Below, piece after piece: positions 1 to 8,700 of a stretch of 10,387 nucleotides of DNA (position 1 is its first letter; every line of letters starts with the position of its first letter). The DNA is taken from NCBI GenBank assembly GCA_002343845.1, contig DDSQ01000046.1:5971-16357 (forward strand), written 5' to 3'. Under the pieces are notes generated by a model that had not been told where the DNA came from, did no database searches, and saw only the letters and a program-made list of their open reading frames with translations. Both the position numbers and the translations under genes were made by a program. This DNA is from Planctomycetes bacterium UBA2386 (GTDB lineage Bacteria; Planctomycetota; UBA1135; UBA2386).

Positions 1-440
1 TGCCGCTCTTGTCGCCGCGCGAGACGAACGGCGCCTTCGCCGCGGCGAGCTTGCCCAGCGCGGCGGTGATGTCGTGGCCCTTGGTGCCGGCAGGGTCGTT
101 CTTCGGGCCGATCAGCACGAAGTCGTTGTACATCACCGCACGGCGCTGCAGGCCGAAGCCTTCGGCGACGAACTTCTCCTCGGCCACCTGGTCGTGCACG
201 AAGACGACGTCGGCATCGCCGCGCCGGCCCGTGTCGAGCGCCTGGCCCGTGCCGACGGCGACGACGCGCACGTCTATGCCGGTGGCCTGCTTGAACTGCG
301 GCAGCAGGTGGCCGAACAGGCCCGACTGCTCGGTCGAGGTCGTCGAGGCCATCACGATGAAGCGGTCCTGCGCGTGGGCAGGGGCGAGCAGCGCGGTGGC
401 GAGAGCCAGCGCGGCGGCGAAAGTGCGGCGGTTCAGCATA
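1..440 (-). CDS. tupA: Tungstate ABC transporter substrate-binding protein TupA (N-terminal part, runs off the left edge)
   Basis: This is the periplasmic binding protein of a tungstate uptake ABC transporter. It captures the oxyanion and delivers it to the TupB permease and TupC ATPase, expected beyond the left edge. The 146 visible residues begin with a signal peptide (positively charged start, hydrophobic core, likely cleavage after Ala-His-Ala at about residue 23). The mature start carries the STTSTEQSG segment (32-40), matching the oxyanion-binding TTTS-type motif of TupA. GTGQAL (64-69), GDADVV (74-79) and SRGDKSG (140-146) follow, all typical of TupA rather than of ModA. The ATG at 440 is chosen because the signal peptide starts there; its ribosome binding site is weak. 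The gene follows a small membrane protein gene on the same strand after 225 bases. A related molybdate or other oxyanion binder is the main alternative. The C-terminal half is not visible. Confidence 0.87.
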
Positions 441-501
441 CGGTGGTCGAAGTCCAGGGTTCGAAGCGAGCCCGGATTCTGCTGATCGCCGCTGCGGCAC
501 G

Positions 502-524
502 CGATATGAAGCCTCGACCATACG
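502..524. promoter_or_regulatory. Imperfect inverted repeat upstream of tupA, possible operator
   Basis: CGATATG (502-508) faces CATACG (519-524) across ten bases, about 62-84 bases upstream of the tupA start. It is an AT-richer island in very GC-rich DNA. Oxyanion transporter genes are often controlled by ModE-type or related regulators that bind dyad sites rich in TAT and ATA. The resemblance is loose and no regulator gene is visible, so this is only a candidate. Confidence 0.2.
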
Positions 525-665
525 TGGCGCACCACGGATATTCGGGTGCGCGGCGTGCGGCGCCCCCGATGGCGGCGTGCGACTGCTTCTGGCCAGCGAC
601 TCCGGGCGCCCGCGTCGGCGCCGGTGCCGTCGGGCCCGCGCTTGCGGCGTCGCGGGCGGTGCGTG

Positions 666-869
666 TCAACCGCGCCAGCCCAGCACCCGGGCCGGGAGGT
701 ACAGCAGCGCCTTGATGAACGCGAAGGCCGCGCCGACGACGATGCCGGCCAGCCGGAAGGGCAGCGAGAGCAGCCAGACGAAGGGCAGCACCACCAGCGC
801 CGCCAGCGCCAGCGGCCAGGCCACCGCGAGCAGCCAGAACCAGGCGATCACGACGAGCAGCGTCTTCAT
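666..869 (-). CDS. Small membrane protein of unknown function (67 aa, two predicted transmembrane helices)
   Basis: This short protein is almost entirely hydrophobic. One transmembrane segment spans about residues 3-34, with several Trp and Leu and a proline break near 19, and a second spans about 40-60; the tail RVLGWRG is short and basic. It should sit in the inner membrane with both ends on the same side. I do not recognise a family with a known function. The start is the ATG at 869, because a good GGGAGG ribosome binding site (878-883) lies 8 bases upstream; a longer reading from 897-899 adds ten non-hydrophobic residues and ignores that site. The gene lies 114 bases after the HAD phosphatase gene and 225 bases before tupA, all on one strand, so a link with either is possible but unproven. 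Confidence 0.75.
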   Translation of the reverse strand: MKTLLVVIAWFWLLAVAWPLALAALVVLPFVWLLSLPFRLAGIVVGAAFAFIKALLYLPARVLGWRG

Positions 870-877
870 GGTCGAAA

Positions 878-883
878 CCTCCC
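878..883 (-). promoter_or_regulatory. Ribosome binding site deciding the start of the small membrane protein gene
   Basis: Read on the minus strand this is GGGAGG, 8 bases before the ATG at 869. It supports that start over the in-frame upstream ATG at 899. Confidence 0.7.
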
Positions 884-959
884 AAGGCAGCGTGTGCATC
901 CGCTCACGGGCGGCGGCCGGTGGCCATCGTACGCCAGCGGGCAGGGATGGGGCGGGCGA

Positions 960-986
960 TGAGCCGGGCTCGGCGATCCCGGCTCA
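960..986 (-). terminator. Perfect 9-bp hairpin enclosing the stop codon of the HAD phosphatase gene
   Basis: TGAGCCGGG (960-968) pairs perfectly with CCCGGCTCA (978-986) around a nine-base loop. On the minus strand the HAD gene stop TGA (986-984) forms the base of the first arm. No T-run follows, so this is not a classical intrinsic terminator, but such strong GC hairpins at gene ends in high-GC bacteria commonly stop transcription or protect the 3' end of the mRNA. Confidence 0.5.
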
Positions 987-1646
987 CGACGGCTGCGCGA
1001 ACCAGCCGGGCACCCGCTCCAGCGCGTGCCCGAGCTCGCCCAGCACCGCCGCGGCGCGGTGCAGCACCTCGGGCGGCGGCGCGCGCAGGTCGGGCACGAC
1101 GACCAGCGCCATGCCGGCCGCGAGCACCGAGCGGGCGCCGTTCTCGCTGTCCTCGAAGGCCAGGCAGGTGTGCGTCTCCACCCCCAGCCGCGCCGCGGCG
1201 AGGGCGTAGATCGCGGGATCGGGCTTGCCGCGCGGCACCTCGTTGCCGCCGACGATCGCGGCGAAGTGCTCCAGCACACCCACCGCGTCCAGCCGCCGGC
1301 GCACCTCGTGCACCGCCGTCGACGAGGCCACGGCACAAGGCACGCCGCGCGAGCGCAGCACCTGCAGCAGGGCCTGCGCGCCGCTCTTCAGCGGAAACGC
1401 CGGCCGGCCCTCGGCATTCAGCAGCTGCTGCGCCGTCTCGTGCACGCGCCGCAGGTTGGCGGCGCCGCCGAGCAGCGCCTCGAGGATCGGCACCGACTCG
1501 GCCTCGGTGCGGCCGACCACGGCGGCGTAGTCCGCCTCGTCCACCTCGCGCCCGATCCCCCGCGCGGCCTCGACCCAGGCGCGCAGGATCACGCGCTCGG
1601 AATCGATCAGCAGGCCGTCCATGTCGAAGATCGCGGCGCTGTACAT
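984..1646 (-). CDS. HAD-superfamily hydrolase, subfamily IA (beta-phosphoglucomutase-like phosphatase)
   Basis: This 220-residue cytosolic enzyme belongs to the haloacid dehalogenase superfamily and should hydrolyse or transfer phosphate on a small sugar-phosphate or similar metabolite through an aspartyl-phosphate intermediate. All four motifs are visible. Motif I is FDMDGLLIDSE (7-17), with nucleophile Asp8 and acid/base Asp10. Motif II is Ser108 in AVASST. Motif III is Lys141 in GKPDP. Motif IV is Glu165-Asp166 in FEDSENG. The helical cap lies between motifs I and II (about 18-85), as in beta-phosphoglucomutase and the YqaB, YniC and phosphoglycolate phosphatase relatives. The ATG at 1646 directly precedes motif I and gives the usual family length; the frame stays open far upstream, but that stretch overlaps the zinc-ribbon gene and contains no HAD motif. 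The substrate cannot be read from the sequence. The gene starts 68 bases after the zinc-ribbon gene and could share its transcript. Confidence 0.92.
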   Translation of the reverse strand: MYSAAIFDMDGLLIDSERVILRAWVEAARGIGREVDEADYAAVVGRTEAESVPILEALLGGAANLRRVHETAQQLLNAEGRPAFPLKSGAQALLQVLRSRGVPCAVASSTAVHEVRRRLDAVGVLEHFAAIVGGNEVPRGKPDPAIYALAAARLGVETHTCLAFEDSENGARSVLAAGMALVVVPDLRAPPPEVLHRAAAVLGELGHALERVPGWFAQPS

Positions 1647-1714
1647 CGGGGGGCTTGGCGTGCGGTCGGCGGTCAGGACGTGCCATGGTAGGGCCGCAGG
1701 CGGCCGTTGCGACC

Positions 1715-2383
1715 TCAGCCGAAGAGCTCCGCCCGCCGCACGCAGGTGTCGCCGGCATCGCAGAGCCGGTGCAGCTGGGCGACGAGACGGCCGTGGAACG
1801 AGTGGCCGACATCCGCCAGCACGGCCTTCGCGTCGCCGAAGCGGCCGAGCTCGCGGAAGGCTTCGGCCTTCATCAGCAGCGCGTGCGGGTCGTGCGGGTC
1901 CAGCCCGTAGGCCAGCGCGAGCAGGTTGCGGCGGCAGGCGTCCGACACCGGCCGCGGCGGCCACGCGTCGCCCTGCTGTTGCGGCGCCGTCCCGTCCCAC
2001 GCGCGGTACGGGTCGTTCCGCCGCCACCACGCGAGGATGCGCAGCGCGCGCTCCTCGACGCCATCCCGCGCCAGCCCCTGCTCCAGCGCGAGGTAGTGTT
2101 CCGCTTCCGAGAGTTCCCGCACCGGCGTGGCCGCGGCCCAGGCCGGGTCCGCGTCCGGCGCCCCGGCCGCGAGCACCCCGACAGGCTCGGCATCGGCCAG
2201 CCAGTAGAACCGGGCGCAGCGCGCGCAGCGCAGCACCGCGGGCGGCTGCGGCAGCATCGGCGCCTCCTCGAGGCCGTCGGTCCAGACGGTCGCCCGCAAC
2301 CCGCCGCCCGGTGCCAGCGTGGCGTGACGCGCCAGCGCCCCGCAGTGCGGGCAGGCGACGATGCGATCGGGGCCGGGGAGCAT
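1715..2383 (-). CDS. Hypothetical protein with two CxxC motifs (zinc-ribbon-like) and a TPR-like helical C-terminus
   Basis: I do not recognise a named family. From the ATG at 2383 the protein has 222 residues. CPHC (11-14) and CARC (53-56) are spaced like the two knuckles of a zinc ribbon, with a strand-rich stretch between them (LRATVWTDGLEE). Residues 90-125 and 150-205 look helical, and the segment around 168-190 (LLMKAEAFRELGRFGDAKAV) reads like one tetratricopeptide-type helix pair. There is no signal peptide or membrane segment, so a cytosolic role is likely. The start is uncertain: no clear ribbon-proximal ribosome binding site is seen, and a TTG start at 2449 would add 22 residues rich in Arg, Pro and Cys. 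ATG 2383 is preferred because the ribbon starts right after it. The HAD phosphatase gene follows 68 bases downstream on the same strand. Confidence 0.72.
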   Translation of the reverse strand: MLPGPDRIVACPHCGALARHATLAPGGGLRATVWTDGLEEAPMLPQPPAVLRCARCARFYWLADAEPVGVLAAGAPDADPAWAAATPVRELSEAEHYLALEQGLARDGVEERALRILAWWRRNDPYRAWDGTAPQQQGDAWPPRPVSDACRRNLLALAYGLDPHDPHALLMKAEAFRELGRFGDAKAVLADVGHSFHGRLVAQLHRLCDAGDTCVRRAELFG

Positions 2384-2602
2384 CGGGGTGGGGCAGTGCG
2401 GCGGCTTGCGGCGGGCACGCTCGCGGCAGGTGGCGGCGGGCGATGTCAAGCATAGCGGCGTGGCGATCGGCGCGGGCAGCGGGCCGGGGGCGCGACAAGC
2501 GCATGTCCTGCTGGTTCGGGGGGGGCGAGGTCGCGAAGGCGTGTCGCCGGCGGCCGGGATGCTCGACGGCCACCGTACATGGGGGCCCGCAAATCCAGCG
2601 GC

Positions 2603-2627
2603 CGAGCCGCAACGGGCTCGACCCGTT
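2603..2627. repeat. Two overlapping, mutually exclusive short hairpins
   Basis: CGAGCC (2603-2608) can pair with GGCTCG (2615-2620). AACGGG (2611-2616) can pair with CCCGTT (2622-2627). The arms overlap, so only one hairpin can form at a time. This occurs in the leader side of the zinc-ribbon gene, about 220 bases before its start. It may be a terminator remnant or chance in GC-rich DNA. Confidence 0.3.
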
Positions 2628-2694
2628 CGCGAGCTGGTCCACAGTCGAACGGACCGTCACCTCCTCACCCGTCGCGTCCGCCGCGGCGCAGTGA

Positions 2695-2753
2695 GGTCTC
2701 GTGCGGCATCGGGTGCAGAACGCCGGCTTTCGCGTACAGGATGCCCGCAGACC
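2695..2753 (-). terminator. Imperfect long inverted repeat right after the CHAT gene stop codon
   Basis: GGTCT (2695-2699) faces AGACC (2749-2753), and GCGGCATC (2703-2710) faces GATGCCCGC (2740-2748) with one bulged C. Together they form an interrupted 13-bp stem with a 29-base loop. It starts one base after the minus-strand stop codon (2757-2755). There is no T-run, so it is a candidate 3'-end structure or factor-assisted terminator. Confidence 0.35.
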
Positions 2754-2754
2754 T

Positions 2755-5700
2755 TCACCTCGGCCCGGAGCGTCTCATGAGTTTTACCACCCTACCAGCC
2801 GCCGCCTTCTCCTTCGGCCTCCCCCAACGCCGCACCCCATGCAACACGAACTCGAGCCGGTCCCGCTCCGGCCCCCAGTTCGGGCTGTCCTGCGTGCGCT
2901 GGTACAGCGCCTCGTAGTCCTCGACGATGCGGTCTAGCCGCTCGTGCAGCGTCAGGCTGGCGACCGCTTCGCAGAGATCCAGCGTCGTCAGGCCGATCAC
3001 GGTCCGGAAGTCCGGGTCGTCGTGGTTGCGGGCGATCAGCAGCTGGCGGGTCAGGGCCAGCTCGGCGGGGTCCAGCGTCAGCGGCCGGTCACGCACCTGG
3101 GCGGCGAGGGCCGACAGGTGGTTCAGTGCGGGGTCGAACAGGTCCGGCGCGTTCGAGCGCCGGCCCTCCTCGAGCGCCCGGTGGTAGGCCTCGGCCATGC
3201 GGACGAGCAGGGCCTGCTCGTCGTCGCGCGCGGCATCGCTGCCGGCAACCGCCGCGTCGCCCGGCTCGCCGACCCGCTCGTCGCCCGGGTCGGCGGCGAC
3301 GGCCTCGGGCCCGCTGTCCCCGCGCGCCGCGCGCGCCACCCTGATCGCCCGCTGGTACGTCGAGCCCACCAGGCTCCAGCGTTCGAGCGAGGGCGCCAGT
3401 GCGATCAGGCGTTCGAGCAGGCCGCGGGCTTCGCCGATCGCGGCCAGCGCGGCGGCAACGGCCTTGGCGTCGGGGCGCGGGCGCATCGCGGCGATGCGCT
3501 CCTGAGCCTGCCGGGCGAGCAGGTCGGCCAGCTGCTCGGTGGCCTTCAGTGAGGCGCTGCCGTCGCCGGCGGCCATCGCGCGGCGGTACCAGCGGATCGC
3601 GGCATCGCGGTCGCCGGCGGCGTCCCAGGCCAGGCCGAAGGCCTCGGCCACCGCGCCGATGCGGCCCCAGGCCTCGGTGAAACGGGTCTCGAGGTGGCGG
3701 ATCTTCGCGCGCCGGCTCTCACGGTTGCGCCCCTGGTGACGGCACTCGACGTGGATCGTCTCCAGCGCCAGCGCCAGCGCCGGCGGCGAGGTGACGCTCG
3801 CGTACTCGTCGTCGAGCGACGCGGCCGGGGCCTGCGGGTCGCTGCCGGCGCGCTTGAGGATCCAGTCCGGGTCGCCGTAACACTGGTAGGCCGCCCAGGT
3901 GTGGCCGCCGTGCTGGCGCGCGGCCTCGCGCGCCTGTGCGGCGGCGTCGATGAACCGTTCGCCGCGCAGCAGCGCTTGGTAGAAGGTGGTCGCGAAGGAC
4001 TCGGCCGCTGCGTCGTCCACGGCCCAGCCGGCCGCGACGACGCAGCGCACGCCGATCTCGATGAGCTTCTCGGCCACGCCGGCGGCGAAGCGCACGCGGT
4101 CGTAGCGCTGGGTGGCCAGCACCTGATCGCTGTGCCGCCCGGCAAGGTGGCAGCAGTTGACGAAGACCAGCTCGGGCACGACGCGCATGCTCTGGATCTC
4201 GTGCGGGCCGAGGAAGGTGCCGTCGCTGAGCACCACGCCGCGCGGGTCCTCGCCGTCCGGCGGCATGCCGTGGCCGGCGATGTGCACGATGCGCCAGGCG
4301 CGGGCCATCAGCGCGTTGATCACCGCGCGGGCGTCGGGCCCCGGCGCGCGGTCGTCGTCGGCCACCAGCGAGAGCACGTGGTCGGGCGGCAGGCCGCCGT
4401 CGCGCCGCAGCAGCCGGCGCACGGCGCGGGCCTCGGCGCGGGCGCCGGGCAGGGCGGGGAATGCCTTCGGGTCCGCCAGCGGCTCGCCGATGACCAGCAC
4501 GTGCGCGTCGGGGCTGGCGTCGACCACCTGGCGACGGTGGTCCACGGTGGTCAGCGTGCGCACGAGCTTCGCGCGCACGGCCCAGGGCTGGACGGCTGTG
4601 GCGCCCGGGCTGCCGCCTTCGGTGTCCAGCAGCTCCCAGGGGATCGCTGCGGTGCCCGGGTCCAGCTGCAGCAGCATCTCGCTGGTGCCGCCGAGGAACG
4701 GGCCCAGTTCCACCGGCACCAGCAGGTTGAACAGCGTGCGGCCGATCGGTTCGTCGCGGCTGCGCTCGTTCGAGGCCTCGGCCACCAGCGAGCGCAGCAG
4801 CCGCTCCTGCACCGGCTGGCGGATCTGCTCGGTGCGGGCGCGCTTGCGCGTGTCCACGGTGTACTCGACGAGGGCCTCGCCCTTCGGCCCGCTGGCGCCC
4901 AGCGCGCGGATGTAGTCGTAGCTGGTGCCGCGGTAGCCGCCGTCCAGCGGCCGGCGCAGCGCCCCGGGGCCAAAGCTCAGCCGGTCGGCCAGCGCGTAGG
5001 CGCCGGGGGTGGACTCGGCCTGCAGCTTCAGCGCCCGCCAGGCCTCGGCCGCACGGTCCAGGTACAGCTCGACGAGCAGCAGGTGGCGCACGCGCGGCCA
5101 GCGACGCACGGCGCGCCCCGGCGCGAGCACCTGGCCGCGCCCGCCACGGCCGGTCTCCACGGCTTCGAGCCGGGTGTTCAGCTCGGCGAGGGCCTGGTCG
5201 GCCTCGCGCACGCCCTGCGCGATGCACTGCGCCGCGGTGCCCACGGTGATGCCGGCACCGCCGCTGCCCAGCAGCGTCGCGGCCAGTTCGAAGCCCGGCT
5301 CGTCGTGTGCGGGCTGCTCGTGGCGGCGCTGCGCCAGCGCGAGCACGCCCATGCGCACCGTGTAGCTCAGCTCGCTCGGGCGCAGGTTGCCCTCGGTGCC
5401 CAGACCGACGACGATGACCGACTCCGGCCGCGGCGCGCCGAACGGGTTGGCGCGGTTGCCGCCGGCATTGGCGAAGAACTGGTGCGTGCCCGCGGCATCG
5501 GGGTACTGCCGCAGGTCCAGCGAGTCCTTCATCGTGCCGCCGATCAGCTCGTCGACCACGCGTTCGGTGCCGGTGAGGTGCGTCGTTCGATAGTGGCCCA
5601 GCATCAGCGGCTGGCGCACGAAGCTCAGGTCCCCGTTGTGCACGCTGACGCGCAGCGCGGCGGTCTCGGCGCCGCGCGGCGCCTCGGCGCGCGGCAGCAG

Positions 5701-8700
5701 CAGCGGGTGGCGCAGCTCGATGTCCGGCGGTGGCGCGGCGCCGCTGCGGTCGCGCGACGGGCGGCTGCGCGTGTGCGCGACGGCCGGCTCGCGCGGCGGC
5801 TCGCCGCCGCGCGTTGCCCCGGCGGCCGGCACGCTCTTCAGCTTCGCGGTCGTGCCTTGTTCCAGCAGCTCGAGGAAGGCGTCGAAGTACTCGCTCGCGT
5901 CGGGCAGGCTGCCGTGCTCGACCGGGATCTGCCAGGTGCGCACGCCGGGTAGCAGCGCGTTCGCGTGCGGCACGCGGCCGTCGCCGGCCTCGCTGGCGTC
6001 TAGGTAGACCAGGCCTTCGGCGCCTAGCTCGAAGCCGTCCGGCGTGGACCTGGCGTGGCCGAGCACCAGCGCGAGCCGGTCGCTCCAGCGCGGCAGCTCG
6101 TGGTCGCGCTGGGCGTCCAGCCGTTCGCGCAGCGCGACGGCCTGGTCCAGCACCGCCTGCGGCGGCACGCCCCAGCGGTAAATGGCGAGCTGGCGCTCGT
6201 CGCGGTGCCAGGCGTTGGCGGCCTCGAGGCGCCGGACGTCCTCGTCGGCGATCGACCGCCACGTGGCTTCGCGGCACAGGCCGCGCGGGTCGTCGCGCCG
6301 CAGGCCGGCCTGCAGCTGCAGGAAGCCCGGGAAACACGCCATCAGCTGGCGCGCCGCGTGGTCCTGGAACGGCGCGCCGAAGGCCGCCAGCGTGTTGCCG
6401 AAGCCGTCGTCGCCCGACAGGCACTGCATCGGCGCCCACGAGCCGTCGTTGGGCGTGCCCAGCATCAGCAGCCGCGCCTTCGGATGCGCCATCAGCCGCG
6501 ACCAGACCTCCGGGCACTCGAGCTGCATCGTGCGCGCCAGCAGGCCGCCCATCGAGTGCGCGACGATGCGCACCGGCTGCCCGCTGCGCTCGCGCGCGAC
6601 GAGCTGCCCGAGCACCGCGTCGCCCAGGCGCCGGGCCTCGTCCTCCAGCGGCCGGCGCCAGTCGAACGCGAACTCGATCACCTGGTGCGTCTTCGCGAGG
6701 ACGTCCATCAGGTCCTCGTAGATCAGGCCGATGGCGCCGTCCGGCTGGACGCGCCGCGTGTCGTCCGGATAGGCGAGCCGCGCGAGCCCGTTCACCAGCC
6801 GCCAGCCGAGCCAGATGCGCCGGTCGTCGACCTTCAGGTGGCTGCCCAGGATGCCGGGCAACACGAAGACGGCCGGCTTGTCGGCGGCCACCCGCCCGTC
6901 GTCGGCCGCCTCGCGCCGCGCCGCGCGAGCGCCGCTGGCCGATTCGCCGGCCTGCGACAGAGGCCCGATCAGCCGGTAGCCCGCGGGCTGGTCCTGCGTC
7001 AGCGCGGCGACGACGGCCGAGGCCGTCGTGTCGTTGCCGAAGTAGTTGAAGTGGGTGACCTTGCCGCCGCGGTCGAGCACGAAGCTGGCGCCGGCGCGCC
7101 GCGGCACGCCGCCGTACATCGAGCGCGTCTGCACGACCAGGTCGTGGTCGGTCCAGTAGAACGCGTCGGTGACCAGGGTCTTCAGCCACGAGCCGATCGA
7201 GTCGCCCTCCAGGTCGCCGGCCACCACGCGCAGCTGGCCGTCCACCGGCGCCTCGGCCGCGTGCAGCCAGCGGATCAGCGGGCTGTCGGGCACCATCGCC
7301 GCCAGGCCGGGCAGCAGCCGCGGGTCGGCCCGCCGCTGGGCGACGCCGGCGAGGAAGTCGACGAAGGCCGGTGCCACCGGCACCTGCGCGAGGCCCATCG
7401 CCCACTGCAGGATCGACAGGTAGGCGTCGAGCCGCTGGCTGGCCAGCAGCGTGCCGCGCGCCGGGCAGGCGACGCGCACGATGCGCTCGATCGTGATCCG
7501 GCGCGCGCGCAGCTCGCCGATCAGCCGCTCCAGCGCGGCCTTCTGCGTGTCCAGCGCCCGGCGCACCTCGGCGCGGCCGGCGGCGTCGAGCTCCCGCGTG
7601 AAGGACGCGGGCAGGTTCTCCAGGGTGAACAGCTCGCGTGCCGCCTCGTCCAGGCCGTCGAGCGCCGCCGCGCGCGCCAGCACCTCGGCGACCAGGCCGC
7701 CGCGCGAGTGGGTCAGCAGGTGCAGCCGGGCGCCCGGCGGCGTGGCCTGCACGAGGGTCAGCGCGTTCTCGATCGGGCTGCGGCGCAGCGTCGCGTGGTC
7801 CAGCGCGTAGACCGCGTCGCGGTAGTGCCGGAACAGCGCGCGCACGCGATGCGTCTGCGTCTGCCAGAGCTTGCCGAAGCCGCTCTCCGTGGTCGAGAAG
7901 GTGCCGTGCACGAAGACCAGCGTCGGCCCGCCGTCGGGCGCCGGAGGCATCGTGCCGGCGACCGGCGTGCAGCCTTTCAGCGGCGGCAGGTGTTCGGCGT
8001 CGAGCGCGTAGACGCCCTCGACGACCTGGTCGTCGACCCTGGCACCGATCCGGCTGGCCACCCAGTCCTGCGCCAGGTCCTCGGCCGGCCCGCTGATGAC
8101 CTCGACCAGCGACAGCAGCACGTCGCCGAGGAAGCCGCGCGGCGCGCCGCGGGTGGCGACGGCGCCGGCCTCGAGGTCCGACCAGCGCAGTTCGGCCGGG
8201 ACCTCGACAACCTCTGCGTCCGCAGCGGGTTCGCCCGTCGAGCCGCCCGCCGCCCCGGCGCGCGTGGCCGGGGCCGCGCCGGACGCCCCGGCGCGTGCAG
8301 CCCGCGCATCTCCCGACAGACCGGCCGGTGCGTCGCGCCGCCGATCGCCCTGGGCACGCAGCAGGTCGCGCGCCGACTCGGGGTGCAGCACCAGCGCCGG
8401 GCCGCCGGCCAGGTGCAACACGACCACGTCCTCGCCCGGCACGGCCTGCACACGCTCGAGGCGCCCGCCGTCGCGGCGGATGCCCACGCGCACGGCGGCC
8501 TTGACGCGGCCGCGCAGGCCGAGGGCCGCGCCGCTGGCGGTGCCGGCAGGCGCATCGAAGCGGGCAGCCGCCCGGGTCGCCGCACCGCCTGCTCCGCCGG
8601 TGGCGCTGCTGGCCGCGCCCGCCGTGACATCGGCGGCTTCCCAGCTGTGGGTGCCGGCGACGAGTTCACCCGGGATCACGAAGGTAATGGCAGCGGGGCG

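Larger units (their letters stand above)
2384..2754. other. Intergenic region between the giant CHAT gene and the zinc-ribbon gene
   Basis: This 371-base stretch should hold the 3' end signals of the CHAT gene and the promoter of the zinc-ribbon gene, both on the minus strand. Two structures stand out: a long imperfect inverted repeat next to the CHAT stop codon, and two overlapping hairpins at 2603-2627 (both listed separately). The open frames that cross it have no recognisable protein motif. A TTGACA hexamer occurs on the minus strand at 2449-2444, but no fitting -10 element was seen. Confidence 0.4.

Noticed and set aside
433..885. 150-codon minus-strand frame crossing the small membrane protein gene and tupA leader
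   Set aside because: It is out of frame with the well-supported hydrophobic protein and has low-complexity Arg/Ala/Gly content.
1692..1705. Short GGCCG/CGGCC hairpin between the zinc-ribbon and HAD genes
   Set aside because: The 5-bp stem with a four-base loop and no T-run is too weak to call a terminator in DNA this GC-rich.
1647..2660. N-terminal extension of the HAD phosphatase to a 558-residue protein
   Set aside because: The extension overlaps the zinc-ribbon gene out of frame, is rich in Arg, Ala and Pro, and the normal family length is reached from ATG 1646.
3694..5952. 752-codon plus-strand open frame opposite the CHAT gene
   Set aside because: It is antisense to a frame with clear hydrolase and CHAT motifs. 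Its translation is rich in Arg, Ala, His and Val without any motif, as expected where strong G/C third-base bias removes stops from an antisense frame.
3719..7405. 1228-codon minus-strand frame overlapping the CHAT gene
   Set aside because: It is a shifted reading of the same strand, extremely rich in Arg, Ala, Gly and Pro with no motif. The frame with the catalytic motifs is the real one.
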